From Rhodobacteraceae bacterium EhC02 (GTDB lineage Bacteria > Pseudomonadota > Alphaproteobacteria > Rhodobacterales > Rhodobacteraceae): a DNA stretch of 64,000 bases. Shown piece after piece: positions 49,472 to 59,939 of this stretch. The notes beneath the pieces were generated by a model. The model saw nothing but the letters and a program-made list of their open reading frames with translations. It did not search any database and was not told the origin of the DNA. The stretch is from NCBI GenBank assembly GCA_001650895.1, contig LXYH01000006.1, positions 240,485-304,484 of the forward strand, given 5' to 3'. Each line of letters starts with the position of its first letter. The stretch's first letter is position 1. Position numbers and translations under genes: made by a program.

Positions 49472-50698
49472 TCAGCCCTTGATGCGACGGTTCCGGGTTG
49501 CGATCAGCTTCAGGCGCAGTGCGTTCAGGCGGATGAAGCCCTGTGCATCCTTCTGATCATAGGCGCCTGCGTCGTCTTCGAAGGTCACATGCGCCTCGGA
49601 ATAAAGGCTGTGATCCGACCAACGGCCGACGCAGGTCGCAAGACCCTTGTAAAGCTTCAGCCGCACGGTGCCGGTCACATGTTCCTGGCTCTTGTCGATC
49701 AGAGCTTGCAGCATCTCGCGTTCGGGGCTGAACCAGAACCCGTTATAGATCAGTTCCGCATAACGCGGCATGATGCTGTCCTTCAGGTGGCCAGCGCCAG
49801 CGTCCAGCGTGATCTGTTCGATCCCGCGATGCGCCTCAAGCAGAACGGTGCCGCCGGGCGTTTCGTAGATGCCGCGCGACTTCATGCCCACGAACCGGTT
49901 TTCAACGAAATCCAGACGCCCGATCCCGTGCTTGCCGCCCAGTTCGTTCAGCTTGGTCAGAATCGTGGCGGGGCTCATGGCCTCGCCATTGATGGCCACG
50001 GCATCGCCGCGCGCGAAGGTGACTTCGATATATTCCGGGGTGTCGGGTGCATCCTCGGGCGACACGGTGCGCTGATAGACGTATTCGGGTGCCTGCTCTG
50101 CAGGGTTTTCCAGCGCCTTGCCCTCGGACGAGGTGTGCAGCAGGTTTGCGTCCACGCTGAAGGGCGCCTCGCCGCGCTTGTCCTTGGCGATCGGAATCTG
50201 GTTCTTCTCGGCAAATTCGATCAGCTTGGTGCGGCTGGTCAGATCCCAGATGCGCCAAGGGGCGATCACCTTGATTTCCGGGTTCAGCGCATAGGCGGAC
50301 AGTTCAAAGCGAACCTGGTCATTTCCCTTGCCGGTCGCGCCATGCGCCACGGCATCGGCACCGGTTTCGGCGGCAATCTCGACCAGGCGTTTGGAAATCA
50401 GCGGCCGTGCGATCGATGTGCCCAGCAGGTAAAGCCCTTCGTACAACGCATTGGCGCGGAACATCGGGAACACGAAATCGCGCACGAATTCTTCGCGCAC
50501 GTCTTCGATATAGATGTTCTCGGGCTTGATCCCCAGCAGCTCGGCCTTGGCGCGGGCGGGCTCCAGCTCTTCGCCCTGGCCCAGATCGGCGGTGAAGGTC
50601 ACGACCTCGCAACCATATTCGGTTTGCAGCCATTTCAGGATGATCGAGGTATCAAGGCCGCCTGAATAGGCCAGCACGACTTTCTTGGGCGCGGACAT
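49472..50698 (-). CDS. argG: Argininosuccinate synthase
   Basis: This 408-residue enzyme joins citrulline and aspartate in arginine synthesis. The ATP-binding motif [10 protein letters not shown] is at residues 9-18, and [15 protein letters not shown] and [13 protein letters not shown] are also family signatures. It is a single-gene minus-strand unit, divergent from ilvA. Confidence 0.97.
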   Translation of the reverse strand: MSAPKKVVLAYSGGLDTSIILKWLQTEYGCEVVTFTADLGQGEELEPARAKAELLGIKPENIYIEDVREEFVRDFVFPMFRANALYEGLYLLGTSIARPLISKRLVEIAAETGADAVAHGATGKGNDQVRFELSAYALNPEIKVIAPWRIWDLTSRTKLIEFAEKNQIPIAKDKRGEAPFSVDANLLHTSSEGKALENPAEQAPEYVYQRTVSPEDAPDTPEYIEVTFARGDAVAINGEAMSPATILTKLNELGGKHGIGRLDFVENRFVGMKSRGIYETPGGTVLLEAHRGIEQITLDAGAGHLKDSIMPRYAELIYNGFWFSPEREMLQALIDKSQEHVTGTVRLKLYKGLATCVGRWSDHSLYSEAHVTFEDDAGAYDQKDAQGFIRLNALRLKLIATRNRRIKG

Positions 50699-50818
50699 GT
50701 GTTTTTCCCCAGTGAATGCGTTTTGCGGCGATTAACGGGTTTTGTGCCGCAGGGCAAGGAGGCCGCCGTGCCGCAGCTTTGGCTTGCGTGATGGATCAAG
50801 CTGGGCCAGAGATCGGAC

Positions 50819-52057
50819 ATGACCCAGTTTCAAGATCAGGCACGCGCGGCCGAACGCGCCATGCGCGAGGTTTTTCCCGCCACACCCTTGTTGCGCAACG
50901 CGCATCTGTCCGAGCGGTTCGAGGCTGACATCTGGCTGAAGCGCGAAGACCTGTCGCCGGTGCGATCCTACAAGCTGCGCGGCGCGTTCAATGCGATGCG
51001 CAAGGTTCTGGCGGCTGATCCGGGGCGACGGCTGTTTGTCTGCGCCTCTGCCGGCAATCACGCGCAGGGTGTCGCCTTCATGTGCCGGCATTTCGGGGTC
51101 AAGGGTGTGATCTTCATGCCGGTGACGACACCGCAGCAGAAAATCCAGAAGACCGGAATGTTTGGCGGTGATGCGGTCGAGATCAAGCTGAAGGGCGATT
51201 ACTTCGACGATACACTGGCCTCTGCGCAGGCGTTTTGCGCCAAGGAAGGCGGGCATTTCCTGTCGCCTTTCGATGATGCCGACGTGATCGAGGGTCAGGC
51301 CTCCGTTGCGGTCGAGATGATGGACGAGATGGGGCAGGTTCCCGATCATATCCTGTTGCCCGTCGGTGGTGGTGGACTGTCCGCAGGTGTGCGCAGTTTT
51401 TTCGGCACTGATCCCTCCTATACATTCGTTGAACCGCTGGGCGGTGCCAGCCTGCAGGCGGCCCTGTCGGTCGGTCGGCCGGTGATGCTGGACAAGGTGA
51501 ACACCTTTGTCGATGGCGCGGCCGTCGCCTGTATCGGCACACAGACATTCGCACGCCTCAAGGATGTGTCCCTGCATGATGTAGTGACCGCGCCCGAGGA
51601 CCGGATCTGCACGACCATCCTCGAGATGCTGAATGTCGAAGGGATCGTGCTGGAACCTGCCGGAGCGCTGGCCGTGGATGCACTGGTCGACGTGGCGGAC
51701 CGCATCAGGGGCAAGACCGTGGTTTGCATCACATCGGGCGGGAACTTCGATTTCGAACGCCTGCCCGAGGTCAAGGAGAGGGCACAGCGTTATTCCGGGG
51801 TGAAGAAATATTTCATCCTGCGCATGCCGCAACGACCCGGAGCCTTGAAAGAGTTTCTGAACATCCTTGGTCCAGACGACGATATCGCGCGGTTCGAATA
51901 CCTCAAGAAATCGGCGCGCAACTTCGGTTCTGTGCTGATCGGGATCGAAACGACCCGCCCCGAGAATTTCACTTCCCTGCTGTTCAAGCTGAACAAGGCC
52001 GGGTTCACCTATCGCGACATCACCAATGACGAGACTTTGGCCGAGTTCCTGATCTGA
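50819..52057 (+). CDS. ilvA: Threonine ammonia-lyase
   Basis: This 412-residue PLP enzyme makes 2-oxobutanoate from threonine for isoleucine synthesis. The PLP lysine K52 is in SYKLRGAFNAM, and the phosphate loop is VGGGGLSAGV. A single ACT-like regulatory region follows at about 330-410 (FILRMPQRPGALKEFLNIL). This is the short form with one regulatory domain. Its upstream gap with argG is 120 bp. Confidence 0.93.
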   Translation: MTQFQDQARAAERAMREVFPATPLLRNAHLSERFEADIWLKREDLSPVRSYKLRGAFNAMRKVLAADPGRRLFVCASAGNHAQGVAFMCRHFGVKGVIFMPVTTPQQKIQKTGMFGGDAVEIKLKGDYFDDTLASAQAFCAKEGGHFLSPFDDADVIEGQASVAVEMMDEMGQVPDHILLPVGGGGLSAGVRSFFGTDPSYTFVEPLGGASLQAALSVGRPVMLDKVNTFVDGAAVACIGTQTFARLKDVSLHDVVTAPEDRICTTILEMLNVEGIVLEPAGALAVDALVDVADRIRGKTVVCITSGGNFDFERLPEVKERAQRYSGVKKYFILRMPQRPGALKEFLNILGPDDDIARFEYLKKSARNFGSVLIGIETTRPENFTSLLFKLNKAGFTYRDITNDETLAEFLI

Positions 52058-52076
52058 CAGGCCCCGGTTTCCACCG

Positions 52077-52673
52077 TCAGCCTGTCTGCGCAAGAAGCGC
52101 GTGATGCCGTGCCGTGTAATCGGCGCGCACCTCGACCGGTGGGCGCAAGCGGATCGAAAGGCCGCGGATCACTGTCTGATCCGGCTTTCCGAACAGCTTG
52201 TCTGCCTCATCCTTGCTGAAGCCGGCAATCTCGATGGCTTCCATCCAGGCGCTGATCCGGTCTGCCTGCTTGATCTGTTTCTTGATCGCAGCCGGAATCG
52301 CGGCCGGAAGGCCGAAACGGATATGGATCGCGGCTGTCAGCCTTGTGTCCAGCTCTTCATAGCCGGGGCCGACGGCGGATTTGACCGGGCTGATCATGTC
52401 GCCGATCACGTATTCCGGGGCATCGTGCAGCAAGGCTGCCAATTGCCACTTGGGCGCTATACCCGGTGCCATCCGGGTGAACAGCGTCTCCACCAGAAGC
52501 GAATGTTCGGCGACGGAATAGGCATGATCGCCGCGCGTCTGTCCGTTCCAGCGCGCCACGAAAGCAAGACCGTGGGCGATATCCTCGATCTCGATATCGA
52601 CAGGGGTAGGATCCAGCAGGTCAAGACGGCGGCCTGACAACATCCTTTGCCATGCGCGGGGCGATTTCGACAT
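52077..52673 (-). CDS. HD domain phosphohydrolase (YfbR-like)
   Basis: This 198-residue protein has an HD domain: H in HAYSVAEHSLLVE, the HD pair in LLHDAPEYVIGD, and a later D in KQADRISAWMEA. It resembles the YfbR group of 5'-deoxynucleotidases, which dephosphorylate dNMPs. I chose ATG 52673 because GGAGGAG lies just upstream, six codons inside a longer possible start. It is convergent with ilvA and divergent from ahcY. Confidence 0.85.
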   Translation of the reverse strand: MSKSPRAWQRMLSGRRLDLLDPTPVDIEIEDIAHGLAFVARWNGQTRGDHAYSVAEHSLLVETLFTRMAPGIAPKWQLAALLHDAPEYVIGDMISPVKSAVGPGYEELDTRLTAAIHIRFGLPAAIPAAIKKQIKQADRISAWMEAIEIAGFSKDEADKLFGKPDQTVIRGLSIRLRPPVEVRADYTARHHALLAQTG

Positions 52674-52762
52674 GACTCCTCCCAAGCTCAATCAGCGTCT
52701 TTTGAGCAGCTTGCCGGTGGCGGCGCAAGCTTCCGTCGGCAGGCATGACAATTTCCGATGCC

Positions 52763-52844
52763 GGGCTAGTTTGATGGAGCGTTGTGACGAGGCTCAAACA
52801 ATGATACGCGCAGCGCCAAATTAGTTTGCATGAAGGGTGCCCAG
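52763..52844 (+). promoter_or_regulatory. ahcY leader with possible SAH-riboswitch-like elements
   Basis: The leader contains GTTTGA (52771-52776) and TCAAAC (52794-52799), which can pair. Between them lie GGAGCG and AGGCTC, as in SAH-riboswitch cores. The usual 3' pseudoknot strand GCGCTC is not seen; CAGCGC (52814-52819) could pair with GCGTTG (52780-52785) instead. The hit is incomplete, so I give it low confidence. Confidence 0.25.
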
Positions 52845-54233
52845 ATGGCCAATGATTACATCGTCAAAGATATCGCGCTTGCCGCTTTTGGCCGCAAGGA
52901 GCTGGATATCGCAGAAACCGAAATGCCGGGCCTGATGGCCTGCCGCGCCGAATATGGTGAAAGCAAGCCGCTGAAAGGCGCGCGGATTGTCGGCTCGCTG
53001 CATATGACGATCCAGACTGCGGTTCTGATCGAAACGCTGGTGGCACTTGGTGCCGATGTGCGCTGGGCGTCCTGCAACATCTTCTCGACGCAGGATCACG
53101 CGGCCGCGGCAATCGCCGCAGGCGGCACGCCGGTTTTCGCGATCAAGGGCCAGACGCTGGAAGAGCATTGGGATTACCTGGACAAATCCTTCATGTTCCC
53201 CGAAGGCGCGAACATGATCCTCGACGATGGTGGTGATGCGACCCTTTACGTCCTGTTGGGTGCCCGCGCTGAAGCCGGGGAAGAGATCATCCCCGTCCCG
53301 CAGTCGGAAGAAGAAGAAGTCATCAAGGCGCAGATCAAGAAGCGCATGGCCGCAAGCCCCGGCTGGTTCACCAAGACGCGCGACGCGATCAAGGGCGTGT
53401 CCGAGGAAACGACGACCGGCGTGCACCGCCTTTATGACCTGCACAAGAAAGGTCTGCTGCCGTTCCCCGCGATCAACGTGAACGACTCGGTCACCAAGTC
53501 GAAGTTCGACAACAAGTATGGCTGCAAGGAATCGCTGGTTGACGGTATCCGCCGTGCGACCGACACGATGATGGCCGGCAAAGTCGCCGTTGTCTGCGGT
53601 TACGGCGATGTGGGCAAAGGTTCGGCCGCCTCGCTGCAAGGTGCAGGCGCGCGCGTCAAGGTCACCGAAGTCGATCCGATCTGCGCGCTGCAAGCCGCCA
53701 TGGACGGATTCGAGGTTGTCCTGCTGGAAGATGTCGTCGCCACCGCCGATATTTTCATCACCACGACCGGCAACAGGGACGTGATCCGCATCGACCACAT
53801 GCGCGCGATGAAGGACATGGCGATCGTCGGCAACATCGGCCATTTCGATAACGAGATTCAGGTTGCTGCCCTCAAGAACCACAAGTGGACCAACATCAAG
53901 GAGCAGGTCGACATGATCGAGATGCCTTCGGGCAACCGTATCATCCTGCTGTCCGAAGGTCGTCTGCTGAACCTGGGCAACGCCACGGGCCATCCGTCCT
54001 TCGTGATGTCCGCCAGCTTCACCAACCAGGTTCTGGCGCAGATCGAACTCTGGACCAAGGGCGACGAATACAAGCCCGGCGTCTACATCCTGCCCAAGGC
54101 GCTGGACGAGAAAGTGGCCCGCCTGCATCTGGACCGCATTGGTGTGAAACTGACCAAGCTGGATGCCGACCAGGCGGCCTATATCGGCGTGACGCCGGAA
54201 GGTCCGTTCAAGCCGGAACACTATCGCTACTGA
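52845..54233 (+). CDS. ahcY: Adenosylhomocysteinase
   Basis: This 462-residue enzyme splits S-adenosylhomocysteine to homocysteine and adenosine in the methyl cycle. The NAD-binding motif [17 protein letters not shown] and the substrate segments [15 protein letters not shown] and [14 protein letters not shown] are typical. I chose ATG 52845, preceded by AGGG, because relatives start [11 protein letters not shown] terminator follows the gene. The leader may carry regulation by SAH. Confidence 0.97.
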   Translation: MANDYIVKDIALAAFGRKELDIAETEMPGLMACRAEYGESKPLKGARIVGSLHMTIQTAVLIETLVALGADVRWASCNIFSTQDHAAAAIAAGGTPVFAIKGQTLEEHWDYLDKSFMFPEGANMILDDGGDATLYVLLGARAEAGEEIIPVPQSEEEEVIKAQIKKRMAASPGWFTKTRDAIKGVSEETTTGVHRLYDLHKKGLLPFPAINVNDSVTKSKFDNKYGCKESLVDGIRRATDTMMAGKVAVVCGYGDVGKGSAASLQGAGARVKVTEVDPICALQAAMDGFEVVLLEDVVATADIFITTTGNRDVIRIDHMRAMKDMAIVGNIGHFDNEIQVAALKNHKWTNIKEQVDMIEMPSGNRIILLSEGRLLNLGNATGHPSFVMSASFTNQVLAQIELWTKGDEYKPGVYILPKALDEKVARLHLDRIGVKLTKLDADQAAYIGVTPEGPFKPEHYRY

Positions 54234-54256
54234 TTGCAGACACTGTTTTCGATGCA

Positions 54257-54289
54257 ACGGCCCGCCAGTGTGCGGGCCGTTTTGCTTTC
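54257..54289 (+). terminator. ahcY terminator
   Basis: ACGGCCCGC and GCGGGCCGT form a nine-base-pair stem with a six-base loop, followed by TTTTGCTTT. It is 23 bp after the ahcY stop. Confidence 0.85.
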
Positions 54290-54401
54290 CTACTTTTGAT
54301 AAAAGCGTTGAGTGTTGGTGAAGACTCGCTAACCTTTCACTCGGACCGATGGGACGCATTGGCCGTGGTACCAAAAAAATTGACTGGTAAGGGAGCTAGG
54401 A

Positions 54402-54743
54402 ATGGGAAAGCGTGACGATCTGATTGCGAAATATGCAAGCGATCTGAAGAACAAGTGCGGCATGGAGCCTGACATGGCCCTGCTGACAAAGGTCACGATC
54501 GGCTGCGGCCCGGCGATTTACAACGCAGACGCCGAAACCGTTGCGGCCTCGCAGGACAGCGAGCTGGAGACCGTGAAGAACAATTTCCTCATCAAGAAAC
54601 TGGGACTGCCCGACAGCCCCAAGCTGATGGAGGCGATCAACTCCGTGGTGGAAACCTACGGCAAATCCGAACGGAACAAGTACCGCGTGGTCGTCTACTA
54701 CATGCTGACCAAGCATTTCGGCAAGGAAGCGGTCTACAAGTAA
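54402..54743 (+). CDS. DUF2853 family protein
   Basis: This 113-residue protein begins MGKRDDLIAKYASDLKNKCG and contains VTIGCGPAIYNADAETVA and NKYRVVVYYMLTKHFGK, which match DUF2853. It is small, soluble and helical, with two cysteines. Its function is unknown. It stands alone with its own leader, and a weaker stem-loop follows. Confidence 0.8.
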   Translation: MGKRDDLIAKYASDLKNKCGMEPDMALLTKVTIGCGPAIYNADAETVAASQDSELETVKNNFLIKKLGLPDSPKLMEAINSVVETYGKSERNKYRVVVYYMLTKHFGKEAVYK

Positions 54744-54767
54744 GCAGGCGATAGCCTGATCGTGGGC

Positions 54768-54790
54768 GGCCCGCATGTCTTGCGGGCCTC
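54768..54790 (+). terminator. Stem-loop after the DUF2853 gene
   Basis: GGCCCGC and GCGGGCC form a seven-base-pair stem with a seven-base loop. Only TCTC follows, so as an intrinsic terminator it is weak. Confidence 0.45.
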
Positions 54791-54839
54791 TCGCTGTTGA
54801 GACGAATTTTCGGCACTTGGAATTTGCGCGGCCGCTGGT

Positions 54840-54966
54840 CTGTGGCTAATGTCGAATTGTCGGGCCAGTATGGCCGGAACCTAATCCAGTGATCACGTGT
54901 GGTGTGTAGGGAGCACGTGGGGTGACGGGGGGTTCTGGCCTTGGCCTGCGCCCCCCGTATTTTTCG
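54840..54966 (+). ncRNA. Candidate small RNA
   Basis: The 226-bp gap after the DUF2853 gene holds three possible hairpins: GGCCA/TGGCC (54863-54875), CACGTG with CACGTG (54894-54919), and ACGGGGGG with CCCCCCGT (54925-54959). The last is followed by ATTTTT. This terminator points rightward, away from any plus-strand gene ending nearby. No convincing promoter was seen. It might also be a second terminator of the DUF2853 transcript. Confidence 0.3.
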
Positions 54967-54969
54967 AAA

Positions 54970-55388
<419 letters not shown>

Positions 55389-55389
<1 letters not shown>

Positions 55390-55661
55390 CAACCGATGAC
55401 CTTTTTCCACGCAATCAGTTCGACATCCTGGAACAGACCAGCCTTGGAATAGGGATCCCCCGCCGCCCAGCGCCGTGCTGCCTCCATGTCTTCGACCTCA
55501 AGGATCAAAAGTGATCCGATCATCTGTTCGTCCTTGTCCAGCAAGGGACCGGCCTGCCGCACCACGCCGGTTTGGGTCACGTAGTCCAGATGTGCGGCGC
55601 GATTGGCCAGGCGTGTCTCTATGGCGCTGGGTTTGTCCCGTGCGATAAGGGCGATCAGCAT
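55389..55661 (-). CDS. YciI family protein
   Basis: This 90-residue protein belongs to the YciI-like family, a ferredoxin-like fold. It contains ARDKPSAIETRLANRAAHLDYV and a GDPYSKAGLF segment near the C-terminus, as in the family. The function is unknown; relatives are putative dehydratases or isomerases. It abuts gpsA with no gap. Confidence 0.87.
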
Positions 55662-56618
55662 TCATTCCTCCTTCAGGGGACGCGACAGTAGCATATCCAT
55701 GGCTTGGCGCAGCTGGATCTTCCCGTCAAGCAGGGCCACGACGGCGGCGGTGATCGGCATCTCCACCCCTTGCTCGGTGGCGCGCTGCAAGGCCGCGCGT
55801 GCGGTGGCGGCTCCTTCGACCGTAATCGACGGGTCAAAGGCCGTGTTCTGGCCCAGCGCCATGCCGAATTGCATGTTCCGGCTTTGCGGACTTGTGCAGG
55901 TCAGCACCAGATCACCGAACCCGGACAGACCCGACAGGGTTTCCGGCCTGGCCCCAAGGGTCAGCGCCAAGCGCTGCATTTCGGCATAGCCGCGCGTCAT
56001 CAAGGCAGCACGTGCGCTGTCGCCCAGCCCGGCGCCCGTGACAGCGCCTGCAGCAATCGCGATCACGTTCTTCAAGGCGCCGCCAAGTTCGGCGCCGACA
56101 GTGTCTGTTGTGCGGTAAACCCGCAGATTCCGCGTTGTCAGAGACTGCTGCAGGATCGCGCCCTTTTCGGGATCACCACAGGCCAGGGTCAGTGCCGTGG
56201 GCAAGCCCTGTGCGATATCGCGGGCGAAACTGGGCCCTGTCAGGATTGCAGCGGTGCTTCGTGGCAGCATCTGGCGCAAGATAGCGACCGGCCCCATTGT
56301 CGTGCTCAGTTCGATCCCCTTGCAGCATGCGACCAGATCGCGCCCGTCCAGCACCGTGCGATGTTCGTCGATCACATCGCGCATCCGTTGCATCGGCACG
56401 GACAGCAGGACAGGACCGTCGCCTGCCGGGATGTCGGCCTGAATGGCCAGGGAAACCGGCAGGGGAATGCCCGGCAGGCGCTGGGCGTTCTGGCGGGATT
56501 GCCGCATGGCAAGCACCTGTCCTTCGTCTCGCGACCATAGCGTCACCGCCTGTCCGGCTTCTGCCAATGAAATGGCAAGCGCCGTACCGAAGGCGCCCGC
56601 GCCCATGACTGTGATCAT
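55662..56618 (-). CDS. gpsA: Glycerol-3-phosphate dehydrogenase (NAD(P)+)
   Basis: This 318-residue enzyme makes sn-glycerol-3-phosphate for phospholipids. It begins [16 protein letters not shown], the Rossmann motif, and has [10 protein letters not shown] and the catalytic lysine region [18 protein letters not shown] 56618 overlaps the tsaD stop (ATGA). The tsaD-gpsA linkage is common in alphaproteobacteria. Confidence 0.96.
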   Translation of the reverse strand: MITVMGAGAFGTALAISLAEAGQAVTLWSRDEGQVLAMRQSRQNAQRLPGIPLPVSLAIQADIPAGDGPVLLSVPMQRMRDVIDEHRTVLDGRDLVACCKGIELSTTMGPVAILRQMLPRSTAAILTGPSFARDIAQGLPTALTLACGDPEKGAILQQSLTTRNLRVYRTTDTVGAELGGALKNVIAIAAGAVTGAGLGDSARAALMTRGYAEMQRLALTLGARPETLSGLSGFGDLVLTCTSPQSRNMQFGMALGQNTAFDPSITVEGAATARAALQRATEQGVEMPITAAVVALLDGKIQLRQAMDMLLSRPLKEE

Positions 56619-57712
56619 GCCTTTGCCCCTTTCTTTCCACTTCCCAGAAGCGCAGGGCTTGAGGTGTCCAGTGGCCAACGCGGCCGCGCGACCAGAGTCA
56701 GGTCGTCTTGCGAACCCGCTCGATACCTCTCCATCCCGGCATAAGCGATCATCGCTGCGTTGTCCGTACAGAGCGACAAGGGCGGCGCAACGAAGCGTAC
56801 CCCGTTTTCTGCTGCAACAGACTCGAGTTTGCTGCGGATAAGGCTGTTGGCCGCGACCCCTCCGGCTACGGCAAGGACAGGGTCAGCAGGGTTTTCCGCC
56901 AGATAAAGGCGCAATGCCCTGCGCGTTTTCTCTGCCAGCACATCGGCAACTGCCATCTGGAAGCCCGCGCAAAGATCGGCCCTGTCGGCGGGGGTCAGCC
57001 CGCCTTTTTCTTCCACGATCCGGTCCCGGGTCCGCAGAAGGGCGGTCTTCAGGCCGGAAAAGGACATGTCGCATCCCTCGCGATCCAGCAAAGGTCGTGG
57101 AAAGGCATATCGGGTTGCATCGCCCTTGCGTGCTTCGGCTTCGACCGAAGGGCCGCCCGGCTGCGGCAGGCCAAGAAGACGGGCCGTCTTGTCAAAGGCC
57201 TCTCCGGGTGCGTCGTCTATGGTGCCGCCCAGACGCGTGAAATCATCGGTACCCTGCACCAGAAGAAACTGGCAATGCCCACCAGAGACCAGCAGCATCA
57301 GATAGGGATAGTCGATCTGGTCGGTCAGGCGCGGCGTCAGGGCATGACCTGCAAGGTGGTTCACCCCGATCAGGGGCAGACCGGTGCCGACGGCAAGGCC
57401 CTTGGCGCACATGACCCCCGCCAGAACGCCGCCGATCAGGCCGGGCCCTGCGGTCACCGCGATGGCATCCACATCGGAAAGGGCCACACCTGCGCGCATC
57501 AGTGCCTGTTTCACGCAAATATCGATTTTCTCGGCATGGGCCCGGGCTGCGATCTCGGGTACGACACCGCCAAATGCCGCATGCAGATCGGCTTGTCCCA
57601 GCACGATGGAAGACATGATTTCCGCCGGATCAGAGCCGCGTTGCCGCACAACGGCTGCCGCAGTATCATCGCAGCTGCTTTCCAGACCCAGTATCGTCAG
57701 CGCCTTGGCCAT
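56615..57712 (-). CDS. tsaD: tRNA t6A37 threonylcarbamoyltransferase TsaD
   Basis: This 365-residue ASKHA-fold enzyme transfers the threonylcarbamoyl group to A37 of tRNAs. It begins [18 protein letters not shown]; the metal-binding histidines are H119 and H123 in GVNHLAGH. It acts with TsaB and TsaE, the latter encoded at 10.4 kb. It diverges from hemD. Confidence 0.96.
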   Translation of the reverse strand: MAKALTILGLESSCDDTAAAVVRQRGSDPAEIMSSIVLGQADLHAAFGGVVPEIAARAHAEKIDICVKQALMRAGVALSDVDAIAVTAGPGLIGGVLAGVMCAKGLAVGTGLPLIGVNHLAGHALTPRLTDQIDYPYLMLLVSGGHCQFLLVQGTDDFTRLGGTIDDAPGEAFDKTARLLGLPQPGGPSVEAEARKGDATRYAFPRPLLDREGCDMSFSGLKTALLRTRDRIVEEKGGLTPADRADLCAGFQMAVADVLAEKTRRALRLYLAENPADPVLAVAGGVAANSLIRSKLESVAAENGVRFVAPPLSLCTDNAAMIAYAGMERYRAGSQDDLTLVARPRWPLDTSSPALLGSGKKGAKA

Positions 57713-57808
57713 TGGTCGTTCAATCCTGCCACTATCGGCCCTGAACGTTGCAAGACCCTGTGTTGCGAGGTAACACCAGACAAGGATGCAAACAATCCCG
57801 GCGCAATC

Positions 57809-58531
57809 ATGACACGGCCAGTCATCTTGTTGACCCGCCCCGAAGCGTCATCGCACAGGATGGCGAAGCTGTTGTCTGTTGCATTCGGTGATCGCCTTGA
57901 CGTGTGCATTTCCCCTCTGATGGAAATCGTGCTCGATCCGCGATTGCCAAGCCTCGATGGCATCAGGACCCTGATCTTTACCTCTGCCAATGGCGTTGCG
58001 GCCTATGTCGCGGCCAACGGACCCAAGTCCCTTCCCTGTTACACCGTCGGTGATGCAACCGCCCGGGCCGCCATGGCTGCGGGTTTGCAGGCGACATCCG
58101 CGGGGGGTGATGCCGATGCGCTGGTCGCGCGCATCAAGCAGGACAAACCTGCGGCGCCGATGTTGCATGTGCGTGGCGCGCATGCCCGCGGCGACATCCC
58201 GGAAAGACTCGGCGCAGTCGGGGTCCCCGTGGCCCAGGCGATCGTCTACCATCAGAATGCCCTGACCCTGACTGAAGAGGCAAAAGCGCTTCTGGACGGG
58301 GACAGGCCGGTGATCCTGCCGCTTTTTTCACCACGAAGCGCCGCATTGATGGGATCCGCGCCCGTCAGTGCCAAGGTTTACGCCGTCGCGATAAGTGAAG
58401 CGACCGCCAACGCCCTGCGTTTTGACGTTGAACAGATGCATGTCGCCAGCCATCCTGATTTCGAAAGCATGGCCAAGGTTGTCGCCGATCTTCTTGACAC
58501 CACCCCCTGGGACAAGCAGATGCCATTATAA
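57809..58531 (+). CDS. hemD: Uroporphyrinogen-III synthase
   Basis: This 240-residue enzyme cyclises hydroxymethylbilane to uroporphyrinogen III. The family is poorly conserved; recognisable features are the start [45 protein letters not shown], and the end [16 protein letters not shown] chose ATG 57809 because it gives the correct family N-terminus. hemC, often adjacent, is not in this window. The following two genes are the usual companions. Confidence 0.88.
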   Translation: MTRPVILLTRPEASSHRMAKLLSVAFGDRLDVCISPLMEIVLDPRLPSLDGIRTLIFTSANGVAAYVAANGPKSLPCYTVGDATARAAMAAGLQATSAGGDADALVARIKQDKPAAPMLHVRGAHARGDIPERLGAVGVPVAQAIVYHQNALTLTEEAKALLDGDRPVILPLFSPRSAALMGSAPVSAKVYAVAISEATANALRFDVEQMHVASHPDFESMAKVVADLLDTTPWDKQMPL

Positions 58532-58593
58532 GGCCATGCATGGCTTGAGGCAGAAAGCCCGGCACAGTAGGCTTTCATCTGATCCAAGTATGC

Positions 58594-59928
58594 GTGATAT
58601 CAGATTCGAAAGGGTTGCTGCCGGTGCCGGAAAACAAAAAGAACTCCCCGAACCAGGAACGGCCCAATGACGAAATCGAAGATGCCGTCATCCTGAACGA
58701 TCCAGCGGACGATGGCGACCCGTCGTCCAAGGCCGCGGCCGAGGATGGAGCAGAAGTTGAAACCCCCCCTGCGGACCAAGATCAAGAGATATCCCAGGAA
58801 GATCCCGTGAATGCCGAGGCGGCAGAAGCTTCTGCTGACCAGAAGGATGAGTCCACCCCGGCAGATCAGGAAACACCCGAGACAGAAACACGCCCCGCAG
58901 ATGATGGCGAATCCGGCGTCACAAAGCCCGAAAAGCCGGCCTCGACCGAACAGGTTGTGATCAGAAAGGGTGGTTTTGTCCCGATGTTGCTGGGCGGTGT
59001 TGCAGCGGCGGCCATCGGCTTTGGTCTTGCAAGAAGCGGCGTTCTTGAGGGAATGCCTTTGCCTGGCCTCGGGGCTGGACAAAGCCTTTTGACCGAGATC
59101 GACCAGAGGACAGCCGCACAGCAGGCGCTGGTATCCGATCTGCAGGCTCGCCTTGCCGCACTCGAGGCGGCTCCCCAGCCTCAAGCCCAGCCTGACATGC
59201 CCGATCTCGGCCCTGCGATCGATGATCTGACAACGCAAATCGGCGTTCTGGCAGGCCGGATCGACGCATTGGAAGCCAGACCCGTTGCGGAAGGTGCCGC
59301 TGTCGACCCGCAGGCACAGGCTGCCCTTGCCGATGCGCGCGCCGAGCTGGATCAGATCCGCACCGCTCTTGCGGCGCAACAGGCACAGATTGCAACGCTC
59401 TCGGATGAGGCTGCGCAAGTTGAAGAGCAGGCGCAGCTATCGGCGCAGGCGGCGATGACGCGTGCGGCCGTGACGCGCATCGTCACGGCCCTTGATGCCG
59501 GGACAGTCTATACAGAGGCGCTGAACGATCTGACTGCCGCGAATGTCGAGGTTCCGACAGCCTTGCTGGAACAGGCGGATACCGGGGCACCGACGCTTGC
59601 CGCCCTGCAAGCCGACTTTCCCGAACTTGCACGTGACGCGTTGCGCGCGGCGCGGCAGGCACAGAACCCCGGCGGCATCGGCGGGTTTTTCGAGACCCAG
59701 CTCGGCCTGAGGTCTCTGCAGCCTCGAGAAGGGGATGACCCGGATGCGATCCTGTCGCGGGCCGAAGCGGCGCTGCGCGATGGACGACTGCCCGAAACGC
59801 TGGCTGAAATCGCGCGCTTGCCGCAAGAGGCGGCGACGGTATTGGCCGATTGGCAGGCCCGGGCCCAGATGCGCGTCACATTGACCGATGCCGCGCGCAA
59901 TCTTGCCCAATCTCTGAACACGAACTGA
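58594..59928 (+). CDS. Mitofilin-like (Mic60-related) membrane protein
   Basis: This protein of up to 444 residues has an acidic, low-complexity N-terminus, one transmembrane helix (about residues 125-147, FVPMLLGGVAAAAIGFGLA), and a long coiled coil. The C-terminal domain (about 290-444) resembles the mitofilin signature. Alphaproteobacterial relatives shape intracytoplasmic membranes. The start is unclear: GTG at 58594 or GTG at 58624. It lies between hemD and a HemY-like gene, the usual arrangement in this group. Confidence 0.8.
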   Translation: MISDSKGLLPVPENKKNSPNQERPNDEIEDAVILNDPADDGDPSSKAAAEDGAEVETPPADQDQEISQEDPVNAEAAEASADQKDESTPADQETPETETRPADDGESGVTKPEKPASTEQVVIRKGGFVPMLLGGVAAAAIGFGLARSGVLEGMPLPGLGAGQSLLTEIDQRTAAQQALVSDLQARLAALEAAPQPQAQPDMPDLGPAIDDLTTQIGVLAGRIDALEARPVAEGAAVDPQAQAALADARAELDQIRTALAAQQAQIATLSDEAAQVEEQAQLSAQAAMTRAAVTRIVTALDAGTVYTEALNDLTAANVEVPTALLEQADTGAPTLAALQADFPELARDALRAARQAQNPGGIGGFFETQLGLRSLQPREGDDPDAILSRAEAALRDGRLPETLAEIARLPQEAATVLADWQARAQMRVTLTDAARNLAQSLNTN

Positions 59929-59939
59929 AGGATAACGGA

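Noticed and set aside
49589..50665. 358-codon open frame opposite argG
   Set aside because: Same reasoning: antisense to a conserved gene, no domain.
50732..52093. 453-codon open frame opposite ilvA
   Set aside because: It is a shadow of ilvA with compositionally biased sequence and no motif.
52771..52800. SAM/SAH riboswitch on the strand of the HD gene
   Set aside because: GTCACAACG is present on the minus strand, but the matching GUGAC and GGAGCA parts are absent.
52821..54374. 517-codon open frame opposite ahcY
   Set aside because: It mirrors ahcY codons and has no ribosome-binding site or recognisable domain.
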